Assembly: GCA_030680155.1 (NCBI GenBank)
Contig: JAUXWL010000307.1
Coordinates: 1 to 58,386, forward strand
Direction of reading: 5' to 3'
DNA length: 58,386 bases
Source of the DNA: Anaerolineales bacterium
Lineage (GTDB): Bacteria; Chloroflexota; Anaerolineae; Anaerolineales; Villigracilaceae
Part shown: piece by piece, positions 10,100-18,873 of the stretch
How positions within the stretch are numbered: position 1 is the first letter of the stretch
How the letters are laid out: the number at the start of each line of letters is the position of its first letter
Program-made: the position numbers and the translations under genes
The notes under the pieces: model-generated
The model's input: the letters and a program-made list of their open reading frames with translations, nothing else
What the model was told of the DNA's origin: nothing
Databases searched by the model: none

Positions 10100-10352
10100 T
10101 TTGTGCCGCAAAGTTCACTTTGCGCAGTGAAAGGCAAGATAAATCTTACCGTACGGCGAGTCCGCTTTAGCGGGCTTCGTAGGAATAGCGCGGGGGTTCA
10201 TCCCCGCGCGGCGCCGAAGTGCAACGAAAGCCTCACGAAGCAGAATCCGCTGCGGGTGTAGACTCGCTTACAGCGTAAAAAAACTCAAAGAAACAGAATC
10301 AGCTTTCGGTTAAGAAGGAAGCGTGTTCTTCGTCAGAAAGAAAGAAAATCAA
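10100..10352. repeat. Intergenic region with palindrome modules
   Basis: No gene is seen. The region holds several perfect or near-perfect palindromes: CGCAAAG / CTTTGCG (10108-10125), a GGCAAGAT / ATCTTACC pair just after it, CCGCTTTAGCGG (10162-10173) and GCGCGGGG / CCCCGCGC (10188-10209). The last could act as a terminator stem but has no T run. Confidence 0.5.
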
Positions 10353-11441
10353 ATGGCAGTCAAATCTACGAAAGCAAAGTCAAAATCCACAAAGACAAAG
10401 TCAAAATCAACGAAGGAAGAACCCATCGAAGAACCCGTTTGGACCTATCGCGGGTATCACCTTAAGACCAGTGAATTTGTCACCGCAATGGTGCATCTCT
10501 TTCGCGCCGAGATCCAGCGCGCCAATGTCTGGCGGCAGCGTTTGGACACGACCACGAATTGGGCGGTGGTGGTGACGGGCGCGACGCTTTCGATTGCATA
10601 CAGCCAGTCGAGCGTGCATCATTCGGTTATTTTGTTGAATACACTGCTGGTGCTGTGGTTCCTGTTCATCGAGGCGCGGCGATACCGCTATTATGAATTA
10701 TGGAGCTATCGCGTGCGCCTGATGGAGACGGATTTTTACGCGGCAATGCTCGTGCCGCCGTTCCATCCCTCGCCGGAATGGGCGGAGAATCTCGCCGAGA
10801 ATTTGCTCACTCCCAGTTTCCCCATTTCGATGTGGGAGGCGTTTGGCAGGCGGCTGCGAAGAAATTACTTGTGGATATTTCTGATTCTGCTGGCGTCGTG
10901 GATCGCAAAGATCTGGCTCTTCCCTGAATCGCCCAGAGATGTGGCGGAGTTCATGGAACGCGCATCAGTTGGACCGGCTTCGGGCGAATTCATGATTCTG
11001 CTCGGGGTTATGTTTTATGTCTTTTTGACTGTTTTTGCCATTGCCACGGTCAACATGACCCGCGCCACGGGGGAGATTCTGCCGCGCTTTGGCGACGAAA
11101 CTGCGCCAGCCGCCCCATCGGAACAGGGCAAACATCGGGGGGTGCGCGCATTGCTGGCTCCGCGCCGCCGCCGTCGTCAATTGCTCGCGCTCATCATCAC
11201 CGATAAAAGTGAGGAAGTATCGAACCGCATCCTGACCGACCTCAAACGCGGCGTGACCGCCATGCAGGGCAGGGGCATGTACACCGGGGCGGAGCGTTCA
11301 ATTCTGATGTGCGCGCTGACCATCACCGAGGCGCACAATTTGAAATCTGCTGTTGCAAAGGAAGACCCGAAGGCCGTGGTCATCGTTTCGCCTGCGCAGG
11401 AAATTCTTGGCGGCGGCTTTGCCCCGCTGGAAGAAAAATAA
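10353..11441 (+). CDS. DUF2270 membrane protein fused to a DUF2179 domain
   Basis: About 362 residues. After a lysine/serine/threonine-rich N-terminus made of repeated KSTK units (a basic, disordered tail), residues 40-240 carry the DUF2270 pattern: HLFRAEIQRANVWRQRLDTT, two paired hydrophobic segments, an EARRYRYYELW motif and two more membrane segments. The last 100 residues match DUF2179 (LLALIITDKSEEVSNRIL, RGVTAMQGRGMYTG, an Asp-Pro-Lys-Ala stretch and EILGGGF), a ligand-binding domain best known from YitT-family proteins. The combination suggests a membrane protein with a cytoplasmic sensor domain, function unknown. The ATG at 10353 is used; a GTG at 10323 has a better ribosome binding site (AAGGAA), so the start is uncertain. 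Confidence 0.75.
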   Translation: MAVKSTKAKSKSTKTKSKSTKEEPIEEPVWTYRGYHLKTSEFVTAMVHLFRAEIQRANVWRQRLDTTTNWAVVVTGATLSIAYSQSSVHHSVILLNTLLVLWFLFIEARRYRYYELWSYRVRLMETDFYAAMLVPPFHPSPEWAENLAENLLTPSFPISMWEAFGRRLRRNYLWIFLILLASWIAKIWLFPESPRDVAEFMERASVGPASGEFMILLGVMFYVFLTVFAIATVNMTRATGEILPRFGDETAPAAPSEQGKHRGVRALLAPRRRRRQLLALIITDKSEEVSNRILTDLKRGVTAMQGRGMYTGAERSILMCALTITEAHNLKSAVAKEDPKAVVIVSPAQEILGGGFAPLEEK

Positions 11442-11626
11442 TACTCGAAGAGATTTTGAAGGAATTGACTGCGACACAACCTGAAGATTCTTTTTTGGAT
11501 AATGCTAATGAAGCCATGAAACTCATCGAGAAGATGGAGAAACATCTGCCCATTATGGTCCGTCCCAGCGGCGCGTTGGTTAAAATGTTGCGCAGGCAGA
11601 GTATTGTTGAAACACACCCATTTGTT

Positions 11627-12310
11627 TTATCCTGCGGCTTCAAACCGATAGCCAAATCCCCGCTCGTTGTGGATGAATTTTGGGTTCTCCGAATCTACTT
11701 CCACTTTTCGGCGCAGGTGCCAGATGTAGCGGCGCACGAAACCGATCTCGTTGGCATATTGTGGTCCCCAAACCTCACGCACCAGGTCTTCGGCAGAGAT
11801 GACTTCTCCGGGATGGCGCATTAAAGTCACCAACAGCTTGAATTCTGTTGGGGTAAGCGGAATCAACTCTCCGTTACGGGTGACGCGGCGGGTCGCTAAA
11901 TCCACTTTTAGTTCACCGGCATCCAGTTGTTCGATGGTGGAAACATTCCCGCCGGAACGGGCTAACACAGCGCGCGCACGCGCGCCCAATTGCGCAAAGG
12001 AAAACGGCTTGTTGATGTAATCATCGGCGCCCAAAGAAAAGCCGCGCAACACATCGCTTTCGTCACTGCGGGCGGTGAGCATGATGACCGGCGTCTGACT
12101 CATTTCGCGGATGCGTTTGAGCGTTTCCCAGCCGTCTTTGATCGGCATGGTCACATCGAGCACGATCAGATCGGGCTTGAGTTCAAAAAATGCGTGCAGT
12201 CCTTTTTGACCGTCGCTGGCGGTATGCACCACATACCCTTGATCGTGCAAATATTCGGCAAGCAGGTTGGAGAGGCTGACGTCGTCGTCAATGAGCAGGA
12301 TGGAGGGCAC
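11627..12310 (-). CDS. OmpR-family response regulator
   Basis: A 227-residue regulator. The receiver domain has the acidic pair DDD near residue 9, the phosphorylated aspartate in VLDVTMP (about residue 52), the TAR switch motif and KPF. A winged-helix DNA-binding domain follows (LTPTEFKLLVTLMRHPGEVIS, then a final RGFGYRF). It starts 3 bases after the stop of the histidine kinase gene and is certainly its partner. The pair is divergent from the cytochrome/molybdoenzyme operon at 13539, which is the natural candidate target. Confidence 0.93.
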   Translation of the reverse strand: MPSILLIDDDVSLSNLLAEYLHDQGYVVHTASDGQKGLHAFFELKPDLIVLDVTMPIKDGWETLKRIREMSQTPVIMLTARSDESDVLRGFSLGADDYINKPFSFAQLGARARAVLARSGGNVSTIEQLDAGELKVDLATRRVTRNGELIPLTPTEFKLLVTLMRHPGEVISAEDLVREVWGPQYANEIGFVRRYIWHLRRKVEVDSENPKFIHNERGFGYRFEAAG

Positions 12311-12313
12311 GCT

Positions 12314-13384
12314 TCATTCCTCGCTGAAAGTTGCCACGGGTACGAGTAGATAAAACTCTGCCCCGGGAGCTTGCGCATCCTGCCAGATCGGGCTGATGAC
12401 ATGGATCGAGCCGCGCTGTGCCTCGATCAGTTTCCGCGCAAAATATAAGCCCAGTCCCCAGCCAGGCGGAGCGCTCTCGCCGCGTTGGGCGCGCCCGAAG
12501 CGCTCGAAGATGTTTTCCTGATATTCAGGAAGAATGCCAAGCCCATGATCCTTGACTGAGATGCGCACGTACCCATCCTGCTGGCAGGCGCATAACACAA
12601 TATCTGTTTCGGGCGGGGAATATTTTTCCGCGTTGCGCATCAGGTTGCGAATGATCTCTTCGAGATGAACTTCATCTGCCCAAACGGGGGGCAGGTTGTC
12701 TGTAAATTCCCATTCCACATGGCGTCCCTTTGGAATGAGCGTCACATCGGCAGCCTGTTCCATCAGCGGGCGGACAGCGACTGGGCCAGGATTAATTTCA
12801 AGTTTTCCCGCTTCCAAACGCGATACATCCAATATTCTTTGCACCAGTTGAGTCAGGCGGTTGCTTTCGCCTACCATTGTTTCGAGCGTGCGGCGCGCTG
12901 AATCCGGGAGGGTATCGGCGTGTTGCAGGGCAAGTTCCAAGCCGCCATTGAGGGTGGTGAGCGGGGCGCGTAGTTCGTGGCTGACCAATGAGACGAATTC
13001 CGATTTCATTTCATCCAGATGTTGAAGTTCCTGGTTGGCATGTGCCAGCTCGGCGTTCCTTTCCTCCAATGCGGTGGTTCGTTCCGCCACTTTGTTTTCC
13101 AGTTCACGGTTCAAGACATGTACTTCCGCCATCGCTTGTCTTTCGGCGTTGACCAGTTCGCGCATCCAGGCAATGATGAAACCAACGATCACGGGACCCA
13201 TCAAGCCAAAGATGATGGTTTCGCTCATAAAAGCCAGGTCAAAGCGCAACTCGCCTTCCAGACTATGTTCCACAAATTCGAACAGGAGGGCAGTCACCGA
13301 TAAAAAGAGCGGCACTGCCCACTGTAGAACGTTTAGGTCGAGAAAACGACCCTTATTCAGCCAGGAGAGTAGGTTTGCTTTCAT
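12314..13384 (-). CDS. Membrane-bound sensor histidine kinase
   Basis: A 356-residue kinase. Two hydrophobic segments near residues 20-37 and 54-74 anchor it, a coiled coil links to the HisKA domain (SHELRAPL, phosphorylated histidine) and the ATPase domain shows NLMRNAEKYS, DHGLGI and GWGLGLYFARKL. There is almost no periplasmic domain between the membrane segments, so it probably senses a membrane or redox signal. The ATG at 13384 lies only 6 bases after a TATAAT on the same strand (13396-13391) and has no ribosome binding site, so the message may be leaderless. The response regulator follows 3 bases after the stop. Confidence 0.9.
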   Translation of the reverse strand: MKANLLSWLNKGRFLDLNVLQWAVPLFLSVTALLFEFVEHSLEGELRFDLAFMSETIIFGLMGPVIVGFIIAWMRELVNAERQAMAEVHVLNRELENKVAERTTALEERNAELAHANQELQHLDEMKSEFVSLVSHELRAPLTTLNGGLELALQHADTLPDSARRTLETMVGESNRLTQLVQRILDVSRLEAGKLEINPGPVAVRPLMEQAADVTLIPKGRHVEWEFTDNLPPVWADEVHLEEIIRNLMRNAEKYSPPETDIVLCACQQDGYVRISVKDHGLGILPEYQENIFERFGRAQRGESAPPGWGLGLYFARKLIEAQRGSIHVISPIWQDAQAPGAEFYLLVPVATFSEE

Positions 13385-13538
13385 AAATAAATTATAGCCT
13401 CTTTGTCCAGAATGGCATCGGACAAGGACACAATTGAGACATTCTTTGACATCCTTTTGACTGGCGCTCATGTTATTTTAAGGGCGTATTAAGATGGTGA
13501 ATTCCATCACACTTACTCACATTCAAGGAGAATGACTT

Positions 13539-14987
13539 ATGAAGAAGTTACTTGTACTAAGCGGTGTCTTGCTTGTTGTGGTTGCCGTATTGGCAGCCTG
13601 CGGCGGAAATGCCACCGAAGCGCCAGTGGTTGAACAACCCACTGATGCGCCCACTCCCACCGAAGCGCCTGCCATGCCCGAACTAAGCGGCGACCCGCTG
13701 CGCGGCGGCTTGCTCTATGACAACTGGATCAAAGTTCTGGGTGTGGAAACTCCCGCTGAAAATCAGGCTTTGTGGGCAACCCAGACCACCAACACCCGCA
13801 ACGGCACAGATACCTGGCGCTGCAAGGAATGTCATGGCTGGGACTACAAAGGCGTGGATGGCGCGTATGGCGGCGGCTCACACATGACTGGTTTTGTGGG
13901 TGTCTTCCAGGTTGCTGGAATGGACGCGAACGAAATTCTTGCCATGCTCAAAGGCTCGACCAACCCCGACCACGATTTCTCGGCGGTTATGGATGAGCAG
14001 GCTCTCGCCGATCTGGCTCTGTTCCTGAGCGGTTACCAGTTCGAAGGTTCAGCCTTCATCAATGCCGATAAAACCATCACCGGCGGTGATTTGGAGAGCG
14101 GCAAGGCTGTGTTCGGAGAGAACTGCACCGATTGCCATGGTCCCCAGGGCACTGCCATCAACTGGAAAAACGATGCCACCCCGAACTACGTCGGATTTTT
14201 GGCGCTCGATAATCCATTGGAAACCCTTCACAAAGTCCGCTTTGGTCAGCCTGGCGTAGCCGATATGCCCTCCCTTGTGGACCTTGGCGTGACAGATGCT
14301 GAATACAACGATTTGATTGCCTATCTCCAGACCCTGCCGACCTCCAGCCCCATCACCGAAGGCGGACGCCTCTATGACAACTGGATCAAAGCCATCGGCG
14401 CGGAAGATATGACCACCGACCAGCCTTTGTGGGCAACCCAGACCACCAACACCCGCACCGGCAACGACACCTGGCGCTGCAAGGAATGTCACGGTTGGGA
14501 TTTCAAGGGTGTAGACGGACGTTACAGCTCCGGCTCCCACATGACTGGCTTCCCCGGCATTCTTTCTGCGAAAGACAAACCTGCTGAGGAACTTCTAGCT
14601 GCGCTCAAGGGCGAGAATCACGATTTCTCCGCCTACTTGAACGATGCCCAAATGGACGCTTTGGTCGCTTTCATGCAACAGACCCAGGATTTTGCGCCTT
14701 TCATCAACGATGACAAGACCGTCAATGGCGATGCTGAAAACGGCAAGGTTCTCTACGAAGGCAATTGCCAGGCTTGCCATGCGGAAGACGGCAAGGCATT
14801 GGACTTCGACGACGGCGAAGGCGTTGAATTCGTCGGCACTGTTGCGGCGGACAATCCGTGGGAAGTGCTCAACAAGATTGCAAACGGTCAACCCGCCTCA
14901 GCGATGACCGCCGGCTTGAACATGGAATGGACCTGGCAGGATTTTGTTGACATCCTCGCCTACATCCAAACTTTACCCACCGAATAA
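13539..14987 (+). CDS. Tetraheme cytochrome c lipoprotein made of two tandem repeats
   Basis: A 482-residue exported protein. A lipobox (LAAC, cysteine 21) marks it as a lipoprotein. Four heme c motifs are present in the order CKECH, CTDCH, CKECH, CQACH. The protein is an internal duplication: two blocks begin with GG(L/R)LYDNWIK, each with an almost identical ALWATQTTNTR / PLWATQTTNTR stretch, then TWRCKECHGWD, each followed by a second, more ordinary cytochrome c domain. It leads the operon with the diheme cytochrome and the Tat-exported molybdoenzyme, and probably carries electrons at the outer face of the membrane. A strong AAGGAG lies before the ATG. Confidence 0.9.
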   Translation: MKKLLVLSGVLLVVVAVLAACGGNATEAPVVEQPTDAPTPTEAPAMPELSGDPLRGGLLYDNWIKVLGVETPAENQALWATQTTNTRNGTDTWRCKECHGWDYKGVDGAYGGGSHMTGFVGVFQVAGMDANEILAMLKGSTNPDHDFSAVMDEQALADLALFLSGYQFEGSAFINADKTITGGDLESGKAVFGENCTDCHGPQGTAINWKNDATPNYVGFLALDNPLETLHKVRFGQPGVADMPSLVDLGVTDAEYNDLIAYLQTLPTSSPITEGGRLYDNWIKAIGAEDMTTDQPLWATQTTNTRTGNDTWRCKECHGWDFKGVDGRYSSGSHMTGFPGILSAKDKPAEELLAALKGENHDFSAYLNDAQMDALVAFMQQTQDFAPFINDDKTVNGDAENGKVLYEGNCQACHAEDGKALDFDDGEGVEFVGTVAADNPWEVLNKIANGQPASAMTAGLNMEWTWQDFVDILAYIQTLPTE

Positions 14988-15002
14988 TCGTATTGGCTTC
15001 AA

Positions 15003-15032
15003 ACATGCAGGGGACGCAAGTCCCCTGCATGT
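15003..15032 (+). terminator. Strong hairpin after the tetraheme gene
   Basis: A perfect 13-bp stem, ACATGCAGGGGAC / GTCCCCTGCATGT, with a GCAA loop, followed by TCTTAATT. The T run is poor, so it may attenuate or stabilise mRNA rather than terminate fully. Confidence 0.55.
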
Positions 15033-15113
15033 TCTTAATTCGTAGTAGCGACTTCAGCCGCTCTTGAGAACGACGAACGCGAAGCGGTTACTACAAGAAT
15101 ACGGAGCGTACTG

Positions 15114-15698
15114 ATGAAACTAAAACCATGGTTCATTCATTATTTGCAATTATTGGCAATCGCCGGCATTGCTATTTTTGTTTTGCTGGCAATCTCATCC
15201 TCTTCAAATTCGGTTTATGCCCTGCCTGAGTATTCCCATCGCACCGGTGAATCCTGCGCGGTGTGCCATGCCAACCCCGGCGGCGGCGGACCTCGCACTC
15301 TGCGCGGCGCATTATGGGCGGCGCGCGGCAAGGCGGATGAAGTGCCCGTTCTGCCCGGTGTGTTGATTGCTCCCGGTGTGGACGATGGCGCCGAACTCTT
15401 TGAGATCGCCTGCGCCACCTGCCATGGATTGCATGGCGAAGGATTGTTCGGGCGCGTGATTGTCAACACGGGCGTCAAGCCTGAAAAAATCCGCGCCAAT
15501 ATTTTGCGCGGACGATTGCTCAGCGGGATGCCCTCCTTTGAAGGCATGTTCACCGAAGCGCAATTACAAGCGCTCATTGATTACACATCCGCGCTTGCAA
15601 CGGGTCAGGCGGAAATTCCCCCGCTTCAATACCCACTTGAATCGCCTGCGTTCAATTGCGCGCCGCAGTCCGCTTCTGTTTTTTGCGGAGGCAACTAA
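15114..15698 (+). CDS. Diheme cytochrome c
   Basis: A 194-residue protein with an N-terminal hydrophobic anchor or signal (residues 10-35) and two heme motifs: CAVCH near residue 44, in a short N-terminal segment, and CATCH near residue 99 in a standard class I cytochrome domain with a GMPSF methionine ligand region. It lies between the tetraheme lipoprotein and the molybdoenzyme; its TAA overlaps the next ATG by one base (TAATG), so it is translationally coupled. It is probably the electron acceptor or donor of that enzyme on the outer face of the membrane. Confidence 0.88.
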   Translation: MKLKPWFIHYLQLLAIAGIAIFVLLAISSSSNSVYALPEYSHRTGESCAVCHANPGGGGPRTLRGALWAARGKADEVPVLPGVLIAPGVDDGAELFEIACATCHGLHGEGLFGRVIVNTGVKPEKIRANILRGRLLSGMPSFEGMFTEAQLQALIDYTSALATGQAEIPPLQYPLESPAFNCAPQSASVFCGGN

Positions 15699-18058
15699 TG
15701 ACCAAACAACCACTTTCACGGCGTGATTTTCTCAAAGTCGGCGGTGTGGCGGCTGGCTCGGCGGCGGCGCTGGGCGGGTTGAAAAATGTGATATCAGCAA
15801 AGGCGGACTCCGAACTTCAAACCGTTGCTGAAGAAAGAGTTGTCGCTTCCACCTGCCACTTGTGTTCGGCAGGCTGTGGAATTCTCGTCCGTGTGGCGGA
15901 TGGGAAAGCCGTCAAACTCGAAGGCAACCCGATGCACCCCGTCAATCAGGGAGCGCTTTGCCCGAAGGGACAGGCTGCCCCCGAACTGTTATACAACCCT
16001 GACAGATTAACCTCCCCAATGAAACGCGATCGCGCTACGGGACAGCTGACTCAGATTCAATGGGCAGAAGCCATCCAACTGACAGCGGACAAGCTGAACG
16101 CGCTGCGCGAAGCGGGTCATCCCGAACAGGCTGTCCTTATGCACGGCGATACACGCGGACAAATGCGCTCCTTCCTCACTCGGTTCATGGAAGCGGTCGG
16201 TTCGCCCAACATCGTCTCACATGAAAGTTTGAACGTAGCCGCTGCGAAATTAGGCATGTATTTGACCCAGGGCATTTACGGTTTGCCCGCGTATGACCTT
16301 GAAAATGCAAACTACGTCATTTCTTTCGGCGCCAATCTCTTGGAAGCGGGACCCAATCCGCAGCGCACGATTTCTGGCTATACTTTTCTGCGGCGCGGAC
16401 GCGCCACACGCGGCAAGGTGGTTGTGATCGACCCGCGCCAGAGCATTACCGCCTCCAAAGCCGATGAGTGGATTCCGATCAAGCCTGGCGCTGATGCGGC
16501 GCTGGCATTGGGTATGGCAAATGTCATCATCAAATCTGGCTTGGTGGATGCGGACTTCGTCAAGAATTATTGTTTCGGCTTCGATAACTTTGTTGCGGGC
16601 GGAGACCACAAAGGCTTCCGTGATTTTGTTCTGGAAAACTATGACCCGATCCGCGTGGAGCAGATGACGGGCATCCCGTCTACGACGATTGCGCGGCTGG
16701 CGGGTGAATTCGCGGGCAATGGTCCCGCGATTGCGATCATGCCTGGCAAGGGCGGCTTGCTCAACGGCGGATTCAGCGGCGTGTACACCGCAATGGCTGT
16801 CCACATGTTGAATGCGCTGGTCGGCAGTATTGAATCCACGGGCGGCGTGATGACTCAACGATACATGCCTTGCGTGGATTATCCGAAACTTCCATCAGAC
16901 TCGGTTGCTAAAAAAGGTTTGGCTACAGCCCGCATTGATGGCGCAGGCAGCAAATTCCCGCTTGGACGAAATTCCTATCAATCGGTTGCCGATCAAATTT
17001 TGGAAGGCGCGCCTGTTGAAGCGTTGTTCCTGTACGACGCCAACCCCGCTTTTGAGACCCCTGGCGGCAAACGCTTTGCTGAGGCTTTCAAGAAAGTTCC
17101 TTTTATTGTCTCGTTCTCTTCCTTTATGGATGAAAGCGCCGAACTGGCAGACTTGATCTTACCCGAACCGACATTCCTTGAACGCTGGGGTGATGACCAT
17201 ATCGAAGGCTTTGGCTACCCAGGCATTTCACTCTATCAACCTGTCATCGAGCCGTTGTACGATACTATGAATACTGGTGACTTTTTCTTGAAGGTAGCCG
17301 AGTCAATGGGCGGGACAATTGCAAAAGCCTTCGCGTGGAAGTCCTACGAAGAAGTTTTGCAATTCCGTCTGAAAGACATTGGCGCGGATTGGGAACTGCT
17401 CAAGGAATTGGGTGTGTGGTTCAACCCAGGCTATCGCTTCGCCAAACGCGGCAGTCAACATTGGATCGAGAATGTGGTCGGCTCGGAGCGTTTGAATGCG
17501 CCGCGCGATGGTTACTTTGATCTATACAGCCGCGAGCTAAATTGCTTCATCGGTGAAATGAAGAAGGATGAACTTGCCAAACTCGGCATTTCACAATCTG
17601 GTGACGGCGCAATTCTGCCGCATTACGAGGCAACCGCGTTCCAAGGTGATGAAGCGCAATATCCATTCATGCTGAATATCATCACGTTGATGAGTCTGGG
17701 TCCGCGCAGTGACGCCGCCAACATGCCGTCCTTGCAGGAGATCAGCGGTATGACCGTGCGCGAGACGTGGGACTCGTGGCTGGAGATGAATCCAGAATCC
17801 GCGCGGAAGTTGGGGTTGGTGGAAAATGATCGGGTGAAAATCGAAAGCCCATTTGGGGCAATCAGCACCAGGGTTAAGTTGGTGGCGGGTCTTCATCCCG
17901 ATGTGGTGAATGTGCCGTTCAATCAAGGTCACACTGCGGTGGGACGATATGCCAGGGGACGCGGCGTCAACGGGCTTGAGATATTGAATCCCGCTTCCGA
18001 GCCGTTGACTGGGCTGGCTGCTTTTACAAATACGCGCGTGAAGGTAAGTAAAGCGTAG
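15698..18058 (+). CDS. Tat-exported molybdopterin oxidoreductase, Psr/Phs/Ttr-like
   Basis: A 786-residue DMSO-reductase-family catalytic subunit. It begins with a twin-arginine signal (SRRDFLKVGG, residues 7-16) followed by a hydrophobic stretch, so it acts outside the membrane. The [4Fe-4S] ligands are cysteines 53, 56, 60 (CHLCSAGC) and 88 (LCPKG). GGAGG precedes the start. It is followed by a four-cluster FeS protein and an NrfD membrane protein, the classic three-subunit layout of polysulfide, thiosulfate and tetrathionate reductases. Two c-type cytochromes precede it, which is unusual for those reductases and suggests electron exchange with periplasmic cytochromes as well. The substrate cannot be read from sequence; a sulfur compound is plausible from the neighbourhood. 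Confidence 0.88.
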   Translation: MTKQPLSRRDFLKVGGVAAGSAAALGGLKNVISAKADSELQTVAEERVVASTCHLCSAGCGILVRVADGKAVKLEGNPMHPVNQGALCPKGQAAPELLYNPDRLTSPMKRDRATGQLTQIQWAEAIQLTADKLNALREAGHPEQAVLMHGDTRGQMRSFLTRFMEAVGSPNIVSHESLNVAAAKLGMYLTQGIYGLPAYDLENANYVISFGANLLEAGPNPQRTISGYTFLRRGRATRGKVVVIDPRQSITASKADEWIPIKPGADAALALGMANVIIKSGLVDADFVKNYCFGFDNFVAGGDHKGFRDFVLENYDPIRVEQMTGIPSTTIARLAGEFAGNGPAIAIMPGKGGLLNGGFSGVYTAMAVHMLNALVGSIESTGGVMTQRYMPCVDYPKLPSDSVAKKGLATARIDGAGSKFPLGRNSYQSVADQILEGAPVEALFLYDANPAFETPGGKRFAEAFKKVPFIVSFSSFMDESAELADLILPEPTFLERWGDDHIEGFGYPGISLYQPVIEPLYDTMNTGDFFLKVAESMGGTIAKAFAWKSYEEVLQFRLKDIGADWELLKELGVWFNPGYRFAKRGSQHWIENVVGSERLNAPRDGYFDLYSRELNCFIGEMKKDELAKLGISQSGDGAILPHYEATAFQGDEAQYPFMLNIITLMSLGPRSDAANMPSLQEISGMTVRETWDSWLEMNPESARKLGLVENDRVKIESPFGAISTRVKLVAGLHPDVVNVPFNQGHTAVGRYARGRGVNGLEILNPASEPLTGLAAFTNTRVKVSKA

Positions 18059-18062
18059 CGCA

Positions 18063-18127
18063 CACTTGCCCTGGCGTGCAAGTGCCAGGGAGATTTATCT
18101 TGCGAACATCGCAAAATGAATTTTGCG
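18063..18127. repeat. Intercistronic hairpins
   Basis: CACTTGC / GCAAGTG (18063-18084), which overlaps an alternative stem CCCTGGC / GCCAGGG (18069-18090), and CGCAAAAT / ATTTTGCG (18110-18127). They fill the gap in front of the FeS-subunit ribosome binding site (ACAGGAGA). Confidence 0.6.
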
Positions 18128-18142
18128 GTACAGGAGAACAAC

Positions 18143-18871
18143 ATGACTAATTGGTGTATGGTAATTGATCTTGAAAAATGTGTTGCGTGCCAGGGATGCA
18201 GTATTGCCTGCCGCATGGAAAATAATACGCCCGTCGTTAGCCCGGAGGAAGCGAAGAATGGACGCGCGATTCGCTGGAACGATGTCTTTCCCCTGCCTGT
18301 GCATATCGCGCCAGATCAGGGCGAATATCCGAATGTGAAAACGCATTATTCCACGCGCCCATGTATGCACTGCAAGAATGCGCCATGCGTGAAGGTTTGC
18401 CCTGTGCAGGCGACCTTCATTGATGAAGAAGGCATTGTGCGCCAAAACTATGACCGCTGTATCGGCTGTCGTTTTTGCACGGTGGCTTGCCCGTATGGTG
18501 TGCGTTACTTCAACTGGTCTGAGCCGCAATGGGAAGAGACTCTGGCGGAATATCGCAACCCCGATCAGTTGAGTGTGAACGGCTCGCTTGAAGGTCCTGC
18601 GGTGCGCCCTGTAGGCGTGGTGGAAAAATGCACGTACTGCGTTCATCGTTTGGTGAAGGCGCGTGAATTGGCAAAAGTTGAAGGGCGCGAATTCCGCGCT
18701 GACGAGTATGTGCCTGCCTGCGTGCAGACCTGCACAGGCAAGGCGCGTTTCTTCGGCGATCTCGATGACCCTGATAGCACCGTCTCACAACTCTCGAAGA
18801 GTTTGCGCGCCACGCATCTGCTCGAAGACTCAGGCGCGCATCCCAAGACTTTATATTTGGCGGAGGGATAA
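18143..18871 (+). CDS. Four-cluster ferredoxin subunit of the exported molybdoenzyme
   Basis: A 242-residue PsrB/TtrB-type protein. Four cysteine groups are visible (CVACQGCSIAC, CMHCKNAPCVKVC, CIGCRFCTVAC, CTYCVHR...CVQTC) and would hold four [4Fe-4S] clusters wiring the molybdenum site to the NrfD subunit. It has no signal of its own and is presumably exported as a complex with the Tat-bearing catalytic subunit. The ATG at 18143 is preceded by AGGAGA; an earlier in-frame ATG at 18116 lies within a palindrome and is unlikely. The NrfD gene starts 3 bases after the stop. Confidence 0.92.
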   Translation: MTNWCMVIDLEKCVACQGCSIACRMENNTPVVSPEEAKNGRAIRWNDVFPLPVHIAPDQGEYPNVKTHYSTRPCMHCKNAPCVKVCPVQATFIDEEGIVRQNYDRCIGCRFCTVACPYGVRYFNWSEPQWEETLAEYRNPDQLSVNGSLEGPAVRPVGVVEKCTYCVHRLVKARELAKVEGREFRADEYVPACVQTCTGKARFFGDLDDPDSTVSQLSKSLRATHLLEDSGAHPKTLYLAEG

Positions 18872-18873
18872 CC

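Noticed and set aside
15003-15032. Certain intrinsic terminator
   Set aside because: Strong stem but almost no T run, and the operon appears to continue; kept only as a likely attenuator.
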